From JAITWN01 sp964581365 (GTDB lineage: Bacteria > Pseudomonadota > Gammaproteobacteria > SZUA-140), in the NCBI GenBank assembly GCA_964581365.1, contig CAZOOF010000009.1:1-48988 (forward strand): a DNA stretch of 48,988 nt, given 5' to 3'. Both the position numbers and the translations under genes were made by a program. The stretch's first letter is position 1. Each line of letters opens with the position of its first letter. Positions 8,843-16,835 of this stretch are shown here, one piece after another. The notes beneath the pieces were generated by a model. It made no database searches, was not told the DNA's origin, and was given only the letters and a program-made list of their open reading frames with translations.

Positions 8843-10774
8843 ATGCCTACAGTAACCCTGCCGGACAACAGCGAACGCAGCTTCGACGGGCCGGTCACGG
8901 TTGCACAGGTCGCGGCGGCGATCGGTCCCGGTCTCGCCAAGGCGACCCTTGCCGGTTGTGTCGACGGCAGGCTGGTCGATACCTCGCACGTCATCGATCG
9001 CGACGTTTCGCTGCGCCTGATCACCGAGCGGGATGAGGAAGGCATCGAGATCATCCGCCATTCCTGCGCCCATCTGCTCGCCCAGGCGGTGAAGCGTCTG
9101 TTTCCCGATGCTCAGGTGACCATCGGTCCGGTGATCGAGAACGGCTTCTATTACGACTTTGCCTACAAGCGCGCGTTCACGCCGGAGGATGTGGCGGCGA
9201 TCGAAGCGAAGATGGAAGAGATCGTCGCGGAAAACCTGACGGTTGAGCGCAGCCTGATGCCGCGCGACGATGCGGTCGCGATGTTCCGCGCCATGGGTGA
9301 GGAGTACAAGGCGGAGATCATCGCCAGCATTCCATCCGATGAGCCGATTTCACTCTATCAGCAGGGTGAATTCGTCGACCTGTGCCGCGGCCCGCACGTG
9401 CCGGCTACCGGACGGCTGAAGGCGTTCAAGCTGACCAAGGTTGCCGGCGCCTACTGGCGCGGGGATTCGCGCAACGAGATGCTGCAGCGCATCTACGGCA
9501 CGGCCTGGGCCGGCAAGAAGGAACTCAAGGAATACCTGCATCGCCTGGAAGAGGCCGAGAAGCGCGATCATCGTCGCATCGGTCGCCAGCTCGATCTGTT
9601 CCATACCCAGGAAGAAGCGCCGGGGATGGTGTTCTGGCATCCGCGCGGCTGGACCGTCTATCGCATCGTCGAGGACTACATCCGTTCGCTGCTGCGCGAG
9701 CAGGATTACCAGGAGATCCGCACCCCACAGGTGCTCGATCGCACGCTGTGGGAAAAATCGGGTCACTGGGACAAGTTCGCGGCCGGCATGTTCACCACCC
9801 ATGTGGAGAACCGCGATTACGCCGTGAAGCCGATGAACTGCCCCGGACACGTCCAGGTGTTCAACCAGGGCCTCAAGAGCTATCGTGATCTGCCGCTGCG
9901 ATTCGCCGAATTCGGTTCGTGTCATCGCAACGAGCCTTCGGGCACGCTGCACGGGCTGATGCGTCTGCGCGGTTTCGTCCAGGACGATGCGCACATCTTC
10001 TGCACCGAGGAGCAGATCCAGGGCGAGGTTGCCCGCTTCATGGACCTGCTGTTCCGCGTCTACGCCGATTTCGGTTTCGACGAAGTGCTGATCAAGCTGT
10101 CCACCCGTCCCGAAAATCGCGTCGGCGACGATGCCACCTGGGACAAGGCCGAGCAGGCGCTGGCTCAGGCGCTCGATGCCCGCGGTCTGCCCTGGGAGCT
10201 GCAGCCGGGCGAGGGGGCGTTCTACGGACCGAAGATCGAATTTTCGCTCAAGGACAGCCTGGGCCGTGTATGGCAGTGCGGGACCATCCAGGTGGATTTT
10301 TCCATGCCTGGCCGCCTGGGCGCTTCCTACATCGCCGAAGACAGCAGCCGCAAGGTGCCGGTGATGCTGCACCGGGCGGTGCTCGGCTCGCTCGAGCGCT
10401 TCATTGCCATCCTTATAGAAGAGTACGCCGGCGCGCTGCCGGTCTGGCTGGCGCCGGTCCAGGCGGTGGTAATGAACATCACCGATCGCCAGGCTGACTA
10501 CGTCACCGAGGCCGCCCGGCGTCTGTCCGAACGCGGCCTACGCGTCGTGCCGGACTTGAGAAATGAAAAAATCGGCTTTAAAATCCGCGAGCATACGCTG
10601 CAACGAGTGCCGTATCTGCTGGTCGTTGGAGACCGGGAGACGGCGGAAGGTACTGTGGCCGTGCGCGCGCGCGATGGCAGCGATCTCGGAAGCATGTCAG
10701 TCGACGCTTTCGCAGATCGTCTGATCGCTGAATCGGCGTGCCGCGGCCGCACTGTTTTGGAGGATCGGAAATAG
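8843..10774 (+). CDS. thrS: Threonyl-tRNA synthetase
   Basis: ThrRS of 643 residues, the normal length. It charges tRNA-Thr and edits Ser-tRNA. The N-terminal TGS domain covers about 1-60, the editing domain has His73 and His77 in HSCAHLLAQ, and the class II catalytic core contains the motif MNCPGHVQVFN with the zinc-binding Cys plus the motif 2 region FGSCHRNEPSGTLHG. The C-terminal anticodon-binding domain ends near EDRK. The ATG at 8843 gives the family start MPTVTLPD. It heads the block thrS-infC-rpmI-rplT-pheS-pheT-ihfA. Its stop TAG overlaps the AUA start of infC, so the two are translationally coupled. Confidence 0.97.
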   Translation: MPTVTLPDNSERSFDGPVTVAQVAAAIGPGLAKATLAGCVDGRLVDTSHVIDRDVSLRLITERDEEGIEIIRHSCAHLLAQAVKRLFPDAQVTIGPVIENGFYYDFAYKRAFTPEDVAAIEAKMEEIVAENLTVERSLMPRDDAVAMFRAMGEEYKAEIIASIPSDEPISLYQQGEFVDLCRGPHVPATGRLKAFKLTKVAGAYWRGDSRNEMLQRIYGTAWAGKKELKEYLHRLEEAEKRDHRRIGRQLDLFHTQEEAPGMVFWHPRGWTVYRIVEDYIRSLLREQDYQEIRTPQVLDRTLWEKSGHWDKFAAGMFTTHVENRDYAVKPMNCPGHVQVFNQGLKSYRDLPLRFAEFGSCHRNEPSGTLHGLMRLRGFVQDDAHIFCTEEQIQGEVARFMDLLFRVYADFGFDEVLIKLSTRPENRVGDDATWDKAEQALAQALDARGLPWELQPGEGAFYGPKIEFSLKDSLGRVWQCGTIQVDFSMPGRLGASYIAEDSSRKVPVMLHRAVLGSLERFIAILIEEYAGALPVWLAPVQAVVMNITDRQADYVTEAARRLSERGLRVVPDLRNEKIGFKIREHTLQRVPYLLVVGDRETAEGTVAVRARDGSDLGSMSVDAFADRLIAESACRGRTVLEDRK

Positions 10775-11358
10775 CCGCTGACAAAGAATTACGCCTGAAC
10801 GATGCCATCACTGCGCCCCAGGTCCGCCTGGTCGGTGTGGATGGTGAACCCATTGGCATCGTCAGCCTGGCCGAGGCGAAGGCGGCCGCGGAAGAGCTGG
10901 AACTCGATCTGGTCGAGGTCGCTCCGCAGGCAAGTCCCCCCGTATGTCGAATCATGGACTACGGGAAGTACGTCTTCGAGGAAAGCAAGAAGCGGCATGC
11001 GGCAAGGAAGAAGCAGAAGCAGATCCAGGTCAAGGAGGTGAAGTTCCGTCCAGGAACGGACGAAGGGGACTATCAGGTCAAGCTGCGCAACCTGATGCGC
11101 TTCCTCAGCAGCGGCGACAAGGCAAAGATCACGCTGCGCTTCCGTGGACGCGAAATGGTGCATCAGCGGCTCGGTTTCCAGCTGCTGAAGCGCATCGAAA
11201 AGGATCTCGAAGAATATGGGGTAGTTGAACAATTCCCCAAGCTCGAGGGGAGGCAAATGATCATGGTTCTCGCCCCCTCCACGAGCAAGAAGAAGGCCGG
11301 CAGCAGTGGTGGCCGGACAGACGAAGCAGAACCGAGGAATAACGATGCCCAAGCTTAA
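10771..11358 (+). CDS. infC: Translation initiation factor IF-3, AUA start
   Basis: IF-3 binds the 30S subunit, blocks premature 50S joining and checks the start codon. The protein begins at ATA 10771: it is preceded by GGAGG (10759-10763) with seven-base spacing. No ATG, GTG or TTG exists between that site and the conserved LRLNDAITAPQVRL. E. coli infC likewise uses a rare start (AUU), which lets IF-3 repress its own synthesis. The resulting 195-residue protein has the N-domain (VDGEPIGIVSLAEA, DLVEVAPQASPPVCRIMDYG) and the C-domain (EVKFRPGTDEGDYQVKLRN, KITLRFRGREM). ATA overlaps the thrS stop (ATAG), and the gene's 3' end overlaps rpmI by 14 bases. Confidence 0.93.
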   Translation: MAADKELRLNDAITAPQVRLVGVDGEPIGIVSLAEAKAAAEELELDLVEVAPQASPPVCRIMDYGKYVFEESKKRHAARKKQKQIQVKEVKFRPGTDEGDYQVKLRNLMRFLSSGDKAKITLRFRGREMVHQRLGFQLLKRIEKDLEEYGVVEQFPKLEGRQMIMVLAPSTSKKKAGSSGGRTDEAEPRNNDAQA

Positions 11359-11545
11359 GACACATCGCGGCGCGGACAAGCGGTTTGCACGCACCGCCTC
11401 CGGCCGGTTCAAGAACCGGCGGGGATACCGCAATCACATCCTGACCAAGAAGAGCACCAAGCGGAAGCGCCAGCTTCGCAGCGATGGCGGAATGGTCCAT
11501 GCTTCAGATACGGCTGCCGTCAGCCGCATGCTGCCTTACAGCTGA
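11345..11545 (+). CDS. rpmI: Ribosomal protein bL35
   Basis: bL35 of 66 residues, a small basic protein of the large subunit. It starts MPKLKTHRGADKRF and contains RFKNRRGYRNHIL and TKKSTKRKRQLR, the family core. The ATG at 11345 is preceded by GAGG and lies inside the last codons of infC, a 14-base overlap. In E. coli, L20 binds the mRNA here to control rpmI and rplT; the same arrangement is conserved here, but I did not identify the binding structure. Confidence 0.96.
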   Translation: MPKLKTHRGADKRFARTASGRFKNRRGYRNHILTKKSTKRKRQLRSDGGMVHASDTAAVSRMLPYS

Positions 11546-11557
11546 GGTTGATACGTC

Positions 11558-11911
11558 ATGCCTAGAGTCAAGAGAGGAGTTACCGCCCGCGCCCGTCACA
11601 AGAAAGTGCTGGCGCAGGCCAAGGGATATCGTGGCCGTCGCAAGAACGTCTATCGCGTCGCTACCCAGGCCGTCACCAAGGCCGGTCAGTATGCGTATCG
11701 CGATCGTCGGCAGAAGAAGCGCGATTTCCGCGCGCTGTGGATCGTGCGCATCAACGCGGCGGCGCGTGAGTGCGGACTGTCCTACAGCCGCCTGATGAAC
11801 GGGCTGCGCAAGGCCGCCATCGAGATCGACCGCAAGGTGCTGGCCGATCTGGCGGTGTTCGACAAGCCGGCATTTGCCGCGCTCGCCGAGAAGGCCAAGG
11901 CCGCCGTCTGA
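11558..11911 (+). CDS. rplT: Ribosomal protein bL20
   Basis: bL20 of 117 residues, an early-assembly protein of the 50S subunit. It begins MPRVKRGVTARARHKKVL and contains GYRGRRKNVYRVATQAV and RDRRQKKRDFRALWI, with the C-terminal RNA-binding region SYSRLMNGLRKA. It lies 12 bases after rpmI and is followed by two hairpins, the second with a U tract, before pheS. Confidence 0.97.
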   Translation: MPRVKRGVTARARHKKVLAQAKGYRGRRKNVYRVATQAVTKAGQYAYRDRRQKKRDFRALWIVRINAAARECGLSYSRLMNGLRKAAIEIDRKVLADLAVFDKPAFAALAEKAKAAV

Positions 11912-11925
11912 AGTCTGCCGTAAGC

Positions 11926-11952
11926 GGGTGCCGCCCACGGGTGGCGGCATCC
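11926..11952 (+). other. Hairpin upstream of the pheS terminator
   Basis: TGCCGCC (11929-11935) pairs perfectly with GGCGGCA (11943-11949) and extends by three further pairs. It lies 17 bases before the terminator hairpin in the rplT-pheS gap. It could be part of an attenuator or an RNA stabiliser; no competing fold was demonstrated. Confidence 0.4.
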
Positions 11953-11968
11953 GCGACGGATTTCGAAA

Positions 11969-12000
11969 GGGAAGGCGGCCGCCTTTCCTTTTTTGTTTTT
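11969..12000 (+). terminator. Terminator or attenuator before pheST
   Basis: GGGAAGGC (11969-11976) pairs with GCCTTTCC (11981-11988), with one G-U pair, around GGCC, followed by TTTTTTGTTTTT. It stands 35 bases before pheS. In E. coli, pheST is controlled by attenuation at this place with a Phe-rich leader peptide, but I found no Phe-codon-rich leader here. Confidence 0.75.
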
Positions 12001-12034
12001 GGGCACCGCTGCGGCGGCGCTCCGGGGAGGCAGA

Positions 12035-13057
12035 GTGAACGGGACTAGCCTGGAATCCATCGTTGCAGCAGCCATCGAACGCATCGAACAGGCCGCCGAC
12101 GAGCCATCGCTCGACCGGGTGCGGGTCGAATATCTCGGACGCAATGGGGTCGTCACTGAATACCTCAAGGGTCTGAAGTCGCTGCCCGAAGCGGAGCGTC
12201 CGCTGGCCGGACAGCGCGTCAACCAGGCCAAGCAGACCCTGCAGAGTGCGATCGAAGCCCGTGGCAGCCTGCTGCGTGAGCAGGCGCTCGCCGCCCGTCT
12301 GGCGAGTGAACGGGTCGATGTGACGCTGCCGGGTCGGGGACAGAGCGGTGGCGGCCTGCATCCGGTCGGACAGGTCCTCGACCGCATCACCGATCTGTTC
12401 GCCGCGGCCGGCTACGAGGTCGCCCGCGGTCCCGAGATCGAAGACGACTTCCATAACTTCGAAGCGCTCAACATCCCGGCCGATCACCCGGCGCGCGCGA
12501 TGCATGACACCTTCTATTTCGACTCGCACCGGCTGCTGCGCACCCATACCTCGCCGGTGCAGATCCGCGTGATGCGCGAGCGCACGCCGCCGCTGCGGGT
12601 CATCGCGCCCGGGCGGGTCTATCGCTGCGACTCCGACGTCACTCACACGCCGATGTTCCATCAGGTCGAAGGGTTCATGGTCGACGAACAGGTGAGCTTC
12701 GCCGAGCTCAAGGGCACGGTCACCGATTTCCTGCGTGCCTTCTTCGAGCGCGACTGCGCGGTGCGCTTCCGGGCTTCATACTTTCCGTTCACCGAACCCT
12801 CGGCCGAAGTCGACATCGGCTGCGTCATCTGCGGCGGCTCGGGGTGCAGGGTATGCAAGCAGACCGGTTGGCTGGAGGTGATGGGCTGCGGCATGATCCA
12901 CCCCCAGGTCTTCGCCAAGGTCGGCGTGGACAGTGAACGCTACACCGGCTTCGCCTTCGGTCTCGGCGTCGAGCGTATGGCGATGTTGTATTACGGTGTC
13001 AATGACTTGCGGCTGTTTTTTGAGAACGATGCTCGCTTCCTGCGGCAGTTTTCCTGA
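12035..13057 (+). CDS. pheS: Phenylalanyl-tRNA synthetase alpha subunit
   Basis: PheS, the catalytic subunit of the alpha2-beta2 enzyme, 340 residues. The N-terminal coiled-coil (about 1-90) is followed by the class II core: GPEIEDDFHNFEALNIP, HPARAMHDTF, LLRTHTSPVQIR, THTPMFHQVEGFMVD, SYFPFTEPSAEVD and GFAFGLGVERMAML. The start is GTG 12035, four bases after GGGGAGG, since no ATG precedes the conserved region appropriately. Unlike E. coli PheS, a four-cysteine CVICGGSGCRVC segment is inserted between SAEVD and WLEVMGCG, probably a zinc ribbon seen in many other bacteria. It is followed by pheT after 15 bases. Confidence 0.96.
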   Translation: MNGTSLESIVAAAIERIEQAADEPSLDRVRVEYLGRNGVVTEYLKGLKSLPEAERPLAGQRVNQAKQTLQSAIEARGSLLREQALAARLASERVDVTLPGRGQSGGGLHPVGQVLDRITDLFAAAGYEVARGPEIEDDFHNFEALNIPADHPARAMHDTFYFDSHRLLRTHTSPVQIRVMRERTPPLRVIAPGRVYRCDSDVTHTPMFHQVEGFMVDEQVSFAELKGTVTDFLRAFFERDCAVRFRASYFPFTEPSAEVDIGCVICGGSGCRVCKQTGWLEVMGCGMIHPQVFAKVGVDSERYTGFAFGLGVERMAMLYYGVNDLRLFFENDARFLRQFS

Positions 13058-13072
13058 GCACCGGAGATCGAT

Positions 13073-15448
13073 ATGAAGTTCAGCGAGAAGTGGCTCAGGA
13101 CCTGGGTTAATCCCAATATCGAAACGGACGGGCTGTCCGGCCGGCTGACCATGGCTGGCCTGGAAGTGGATGCGGTCGAAGCGGTCGCGCCGCCGTTTCA
13201 CGGCGTGGTAGTGGGGCGCGTGCTCAGCGCCGAACCGCATCCCGATGCCGATCGCCTCAGGGTCTGCAGCGTCGACGATGGCAGCGGTGAGGTCCTCCAG
13301 ATCGTCTGCGGCGCGCCGAACGTCGCGGCGGGAATGCGGGTTCCGCTGGCGCGCATCGGCGCTGAACTGCCGGGCGGCCTCAAGATCAAGCGCGCCAAGC
13401 TGCGCGGCGTCGAATCGCAGGGCATGCTGTGCTCGGCGGCCGAGCTCGGATTGGGCGAAGCGGGAGGCGGACTGCTCGCGCTTCCCGATGATGCGGTGCC
13501 CGGCACCGATGTCCGCGAGCTGCTGGAGCTCGATGACGTATCCATCGAACTCGGTCTCACGCCCAACCGCGGCGACTGCCTGGGCATCGCCGGTATCGCG
13601 CGCGAACTCGGCGTCCTGACGCGCTCCGATGTCGTCGGCCCCGAGGTGTCCGCGGTCACGCCGGGCTGCGACGATCGTCTGGAAATTACCCTCGATGCCC
13701 CACAGGCCTGTCCGGTCTATCTCGGTCGCGTCATTCGCGATATCGATCCGCGCGCGGAGACGCCGCTATGGATGCGGGAGCGACTGCGCCGCAGCGGCGT
13801 GCGCAGTCTGGGGCCGCTGATCGATGTGACCAATTACGTGCTGCTCGAGTTCGGCCATCCGCTGCATGCCTTCGATCTGTCCCGGATCAAGGGCGGCATC
13901 CACGTGCGGCTGGCGCGCTCGCAGGAGACGCTGACGCTGCTCGATGGCAAGACGGTTACGCTCGATCCCGACATGCTGGTCATCGCGGATGCCGAACGGG
14001 CGCTGGCGCTCGCCGGGATCATGGGGGGAGAGGAGAGCGCCGTCTCGGACGAGACCACGTCCATTCTGCTCGAAAGTGCGTGGTTCGCCCCTGCCGCGCT
14101 CGCCGGCCGGGCGCGGCGTCTGGGGCTGCATACCGATGCCTCGCACCGCTATGAGCGGGGCGTCGATCCCGCGCTGCAGCGCCGGGCCATGGAGCGGGCG
14201 ACGCAGCTCATCCTCGACATCGCCGGCGGTGTCCCCGGACCGGTGATCGAAGCGCGCGACGAGTCCGGGCTGCCGCAGCGTCATGCGGTGGTGCTGCGGC
14301 GCGAGCGCCTGCGCCGTGTGCTCGGCTACGAGGTGCCGGCGGCGGAGGTCAGCGATATCCTCACCCGGCTCGGGATGCGGCTCACGCGCGATGACAGCGC
14401 GGGTTGGGAGGTGGTGCCACCCCCGTTCCGTTTCGATATCGCCATCGAAGCCGATCTCATCGAGGAAGTGGCGCGGATCCACGGCTACGACGCCATCCCC
14501 TCGGCGCCGCCGCGAGGGGAACTGCGCGTGCGCAGCATCGAGGGTCGACGTGAGCGCCGCCTGCGCGAGCTGCTCGCCGCGCGCGGCTACAACGAAGCCA
14601 TTACCTACAGCTTTATCGGCGCCGGGCTGCAGGCGCGCTTCGAGCCGGAGCGCTCGGCATTGCAGCTGGCCAATCCGATTTCAACCGACACCGCCGTGAT
14701 GCGGACTTCATTGTGGCCGGGTCTGGTTCAGGCGGCAGACTACAACGTCAAGCGTCAGCAGGACCGCCTGCGGATCTTCGAGCTGGGTGCCAAGTATCTC
14801 GTCGAAGGCTCTGAAATAAAAGAGAAGTTGACGGTGGCCGGTCTGGCGCTCGGGGACGCGTGGCCGGAGCAGTGGGGTATGGAGGCGCGGGCCGTCGACT
14901 TCCACGATGTGAAAGCGGATGTGGAGGCGTTGCTCGCCTTGCTGGGCGTGCGCGACGCGGGTTTCCATGCCGATGCCAACATCATGCTGCATCCGGGGCA
15001 GAGTGCGCGGATTACCGCGCCTGGAGGCGAAACCATCGGCTGGCTGGGCAGGCTGCACCCGCGCATTGCCGAGGAGCTGGGTCTGGATCAGCATCCGCTG
15101 CTGTTCGAGATCGATCTCGAAGCCGTCGGAGTCGCCCCGCGGCCGGCATTCCAGCCCTTGTCGCGATTCCCGGCGGTGCGGCGCGATCTGGCGTTGGTCG
15201 TCGATCAGAACGTGTCGGCGGGCGATATCGCCGCCTGCATCAGCGCCGCTGCCGGCGCCAGTCTGCAGAGCTTGAGCCTGTTTGACATCTATCAGGGTAA
15301 AGGCATTGATTCAGGGAAGAAAAGCCTTGCGCTAGGCTTGACCTTCCAGGATTTTTCACGCACTCTTACCGATGCTGAAACAGACTCACTGATTCAGAAA
15401 GTGCTGCAGGAATTGCGGATAGGATTCGGGGCGACACTGAGAGAGTAG
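13073..15448 (+). CDS. pheT: Phenylalanyl-tRNA synthetase beta subunit
   Basis: PheT of 791 residues, full length. It contains an N-terminal EMAP/OB-type tRNA-binding domain (about 40-150), the B3/B4 editing domain that hydrolyses Tyr-tRNA-Phe, the B5 domain, a catalytic-like but inactive core, and a C-terminal ferredoxin-fold anticodon-binding domain (FPAVRRDLALVVD, LFDIYQGKGIDSGKKSLAL). GGAG precedes its ATG by six bases. Only two bases separate its stop from ihfA, so the pair is co-transcribed. Nothing unusual was seen. Confidence 0.97.
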   Translation: MKFSEKWLRTWVNPNIETDGLSGRLTMAGLEVDAVEAVAPPFHGVVVGRVLSAEPHPDADRLRVCSVDDGSGEVLQIVCGAPNVAAGMRVPLARIGAELPGGLKIKRAKLRGVESQGMLCSAAELGLGEAGGGLLALPDDAVPGTDVRELLELDDVSIELGLTPNRGDCLGIAGIARELGVLTRSDVVGPEVSAVTPGCDDRLEITLDAPQACPVYLGRVIRDIDPRAETPLWMRERLRRSGVRSLGPLIDVTNYVLLEFGHPLHAFDLSRIKGGIHVRLARSQETLTLLDGKTVTLDPDMLVIADAERALALAGIMGGEESAVSDETTSILLESAWFAPAALAGRARRLGLHTDASHRYERGVDPALQRRAMERATQLILDIAGGVPGPVIEARDESGLPQRHAVVLRRERLRRVLGYEVPAAEVSDILTRLGMRLTRDDSAGWEVVPPPFRFDIAIEADLIEEVARIHGYDAIPSAPPRGELRVRSIEGRRERRLRELLAARGYNEAITYSFIGAGLQARFEPERSALQLANPISTDTAVMRTSLWPGLVQAADYNVKRQQDRLRIFELGAKYLVEGSEIKEKLTVAGLALGDAWPEQWGMEARAVDFHDVKADVEALLALLGVRDAGFHADANIMLHPGQSARITAPGGETIGWLGRLHPRIAEELGLDQHPLLFEIDLEAVGVAPRPAFQPLSRFPAVRRDLALVVDQNVSAGDIAACISAAAGASLQSLSLFDIYQGKGIDSGKKSLALGLTFQDFSRTLTDAETDSLIQKVLQELRIGFGATLRE

Positions 15449-15450
15449 GC

Positions 15451-15753
15451 ATGGCACTGACAAAGGCTGACATGGCTGAGCGCCTGTTCGAGGAATTCGG
15501 ACTTAACAAGCGCGAAGCAAAAGATCTGGTGGAAATGTTCTTCGAGGAAATCCGCAATGCGCTCGAGTCCGGACAGCAGGTCAAGCTGTCAGGCTTCGGG
15601 AACTTCAATCTGCGGCATAAAAACGAACGTCCCGGACGAAACCCCAAGACCGGCGAGGAGATTCCCATTACCGCGCGGCGAGTGGTTTCGTTTCACCCGG
15701 GCCAGAAGCTGAAGGCGCGAGTGGAGGCTTATGCTGGAAGCCAGCGGGAATAG
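15451..15753 (+). CDS. ihfA: Integration host factor subunit alpha
   Basis: IHF-alpha of 100 residues, half of the DNA-bending heterodimer used in recombination, replication and sigma-54 promoter activation. It shows MALTKADMAERLFEEFGLNK, the DNA-minor-groove arm RPGRNPKTGEEIPI with its conserved Pro, and RRVVSFHPGQKLK. The position right after pheT is diagnostic for gammaproteobacteria. Its last 23 bases overlap the following MerR gene. Confidence 0.96.
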   Translation: MALTKADMAERLFEEFGLNKREAKDLVEMFFEEIRNALESGQQVKLSGFGNFNLRHKNERPGRNPKTGEEIPITARRVVSFHPGQKLKARVEAYAGSQRE

Positions 15754-16084
15754 CGATCTGCCGGCCATCCCCGGCAAGCGATATTTCACCATCGGAGAAG
15801 TGAGCGATCTGTGCGGTGTGAAGCCGCACGTTCTGCGTTACTGGGAGCAGGAGTTTCCGCAGCTCGCGCCGGTGAAGCGCGCCGGAAACCGGCGCTACTA
15901 TCAGCGTCAGGATGTGATGCTGGTGCGCCAGATTCGCGATCTGCTCTATCAGCAGGGTTTCACCATCGGTGGCGCACGCCAGAAGTTGTCCGGCAAGGAA
16001 GGACGCACCGACGTCAACCGCAGCCGGCAGATCGTGCGTCAGCTGCGGGTGGAGCTCGAAGATCTGCTGAAGTCGATCAAGTAG
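15731..16084 (+). CDS. MerR-family regulator downstream of ihfA
   Basis: A 117-residue MerR-family DNA-binding protein: winged helix-turn-helix with RYFTIGEVSDLCGVKPHVLR and YWEQEFPQLAPVKRAGNRRY, then a helix with QGFTIGGARQKLSG. It ends soon after the dimerisation helix and has no metal-binding cysteine region, so it is a short orphan-type member. It overlaps ihfA by 23 bases in another frame, an arrangement common in gammaproteobacteria. Targets are unknown. Since MerR proteins act on dyads between -35 and -10, the promoter at 4856 is one possible type of target, but no link is shown. Confidence 0.9.
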   Translation: MLEASGNSDLPAIPGKRYFTIGEVSDLCGVKPHVLRYWEQEFPQLAPVKRAGNRRYYQRQDVMLVRQIRDLLYQQGFTIGGARQKLSGKEGRTDVNRSRQIVRQLRVELEDLLKSIK

Positions 16085-16109
16085 CAGCGGAACGGGAAAA
16101 GAGAAAGAT

Positions 16110-16128
16110 GAAAGAGCAGTGCTCTTTC
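16110..16128. other. Inverted repeat after the merR gene
   Basis: GAAAGAG (16110-16116) and CTCTTTC (16122-16128) form a perfect 7-bp stem with a 5-base loop. No U tract follows on the plus strand, so it may be a weak or Rho-assisted terminator of the thrS-merR block. Confidence 0.4.
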
Positions 16129-16224
16129 ACGGCCTCTCCATGAAACTCTTCTTTCGCTGTGGTCTGGACGGCCGGACGTTCAGCGTTTATCATCCCCGCC
16201 TTCACGCAGTGTTTCATCCGTCGT

Positions 16225-16305
<81 letters not shown>

Positions 16306-16430
16306 TCGGAAGTATCCGCGGACAAGAAGACGAAGAACCGATCCCGGTCACCGTTCGTGCATTACGACGGTCAGGAGGGGCGCATCTGCCAGCGGCGGAT
16401 GCGAATGGCAATCCGGTTCGGAGATATCTC

Positions 16431-16619
16431 TTGTTCACGCCCAAGACCTTCGCCATCGCCGTGATCGGCGTGCTGGCTCTCGCTCATCTCACGCAGTCCG
16501 TTTTCCCCCTGCCTTATGCCGTGGTCAAGTCGGTGGACAATGCGGCGCTCGCCGTTCTGCACACCATGCATCCGCCTGGCCCGGATTCATGCGCGACCAC
16601 TGCATCGGGAGAGTGTTGA
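16431..16619 (+). CDS. Possible small membrane protein, 62 residues
   Basis: A candidate small protein beginning at TTG 16431, seven bases after GGAG (16420-16423). It has one hydrophobic helix near the N-terminus (FAIAVIGVLALAHLTQSVF) and a short C-terminal tail with two cysteines (DSCATTASGEC). The reading frame is open further upstream through the tRNA-Pro, which is not meaningful. I recognise no family. Support is the ribosome site and the membrane helix. It could also be a chance frame in an otherwise non-coding stretch. Confidence 0.4.
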   Translation: MFTPKTFAIAVIGVLALAHLTQSVFPLPYAVVKSVDNAALAVLHTMHPPGPDSCATTASGEC

Positions 16620-16631
16620 TCCAGGCGGATG

Positions 16632-16654
16632 CTATCCACAGCTTCTGTGGATAA
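16632..16654. other. Inverted pair of DnaA-box sequences
   Basis: CTATCCACA (16632-16640, one mismatch to TTATCCACA) and TGTGGATAA (16646-16654, an exact reversed DnaA box) face each other across GCTTC. Together they form a 9-bp hairpin with a 3-base loop. No T tract follows, and no dnaA, gidA or mnmE gene is nearby. Confidence 0.55.
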
Positions 16655-16835
16655 GCCTGTTGAAAAGGAATCAGTTCGGCTCGGAAACTATTTGTTTCAC
16701 TGAGGTTCTTTCATTCTGATCGGTTTTCATCCAGCGCGGCGCAAGAGGCGCGCGGGAGGGGATGATGAGACCGTAACGGACCCCGCCGCCGGATCGGGGC
16801 GCTGGCAGTACCGTAATCCTGTCACCCGGCCAGCG
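16655..16835. other. Non-coding stretch between the DnaA boxes and the microprotein
   Basis: About 180 bases with no reading frame I can support on either strand. It includes TTGAAAAGG just after the DnaA pair and a GC-rich part near 16735-16800. No tRNA, repeat or clear promoter was seen. Confidence 0.4.

Noticed and set aside
16632..16654. Chromosomal origin
   Set aside because: Only two DnaA boxes, no AT-rich unwinding region or dnaA/gidA-type neighbours.
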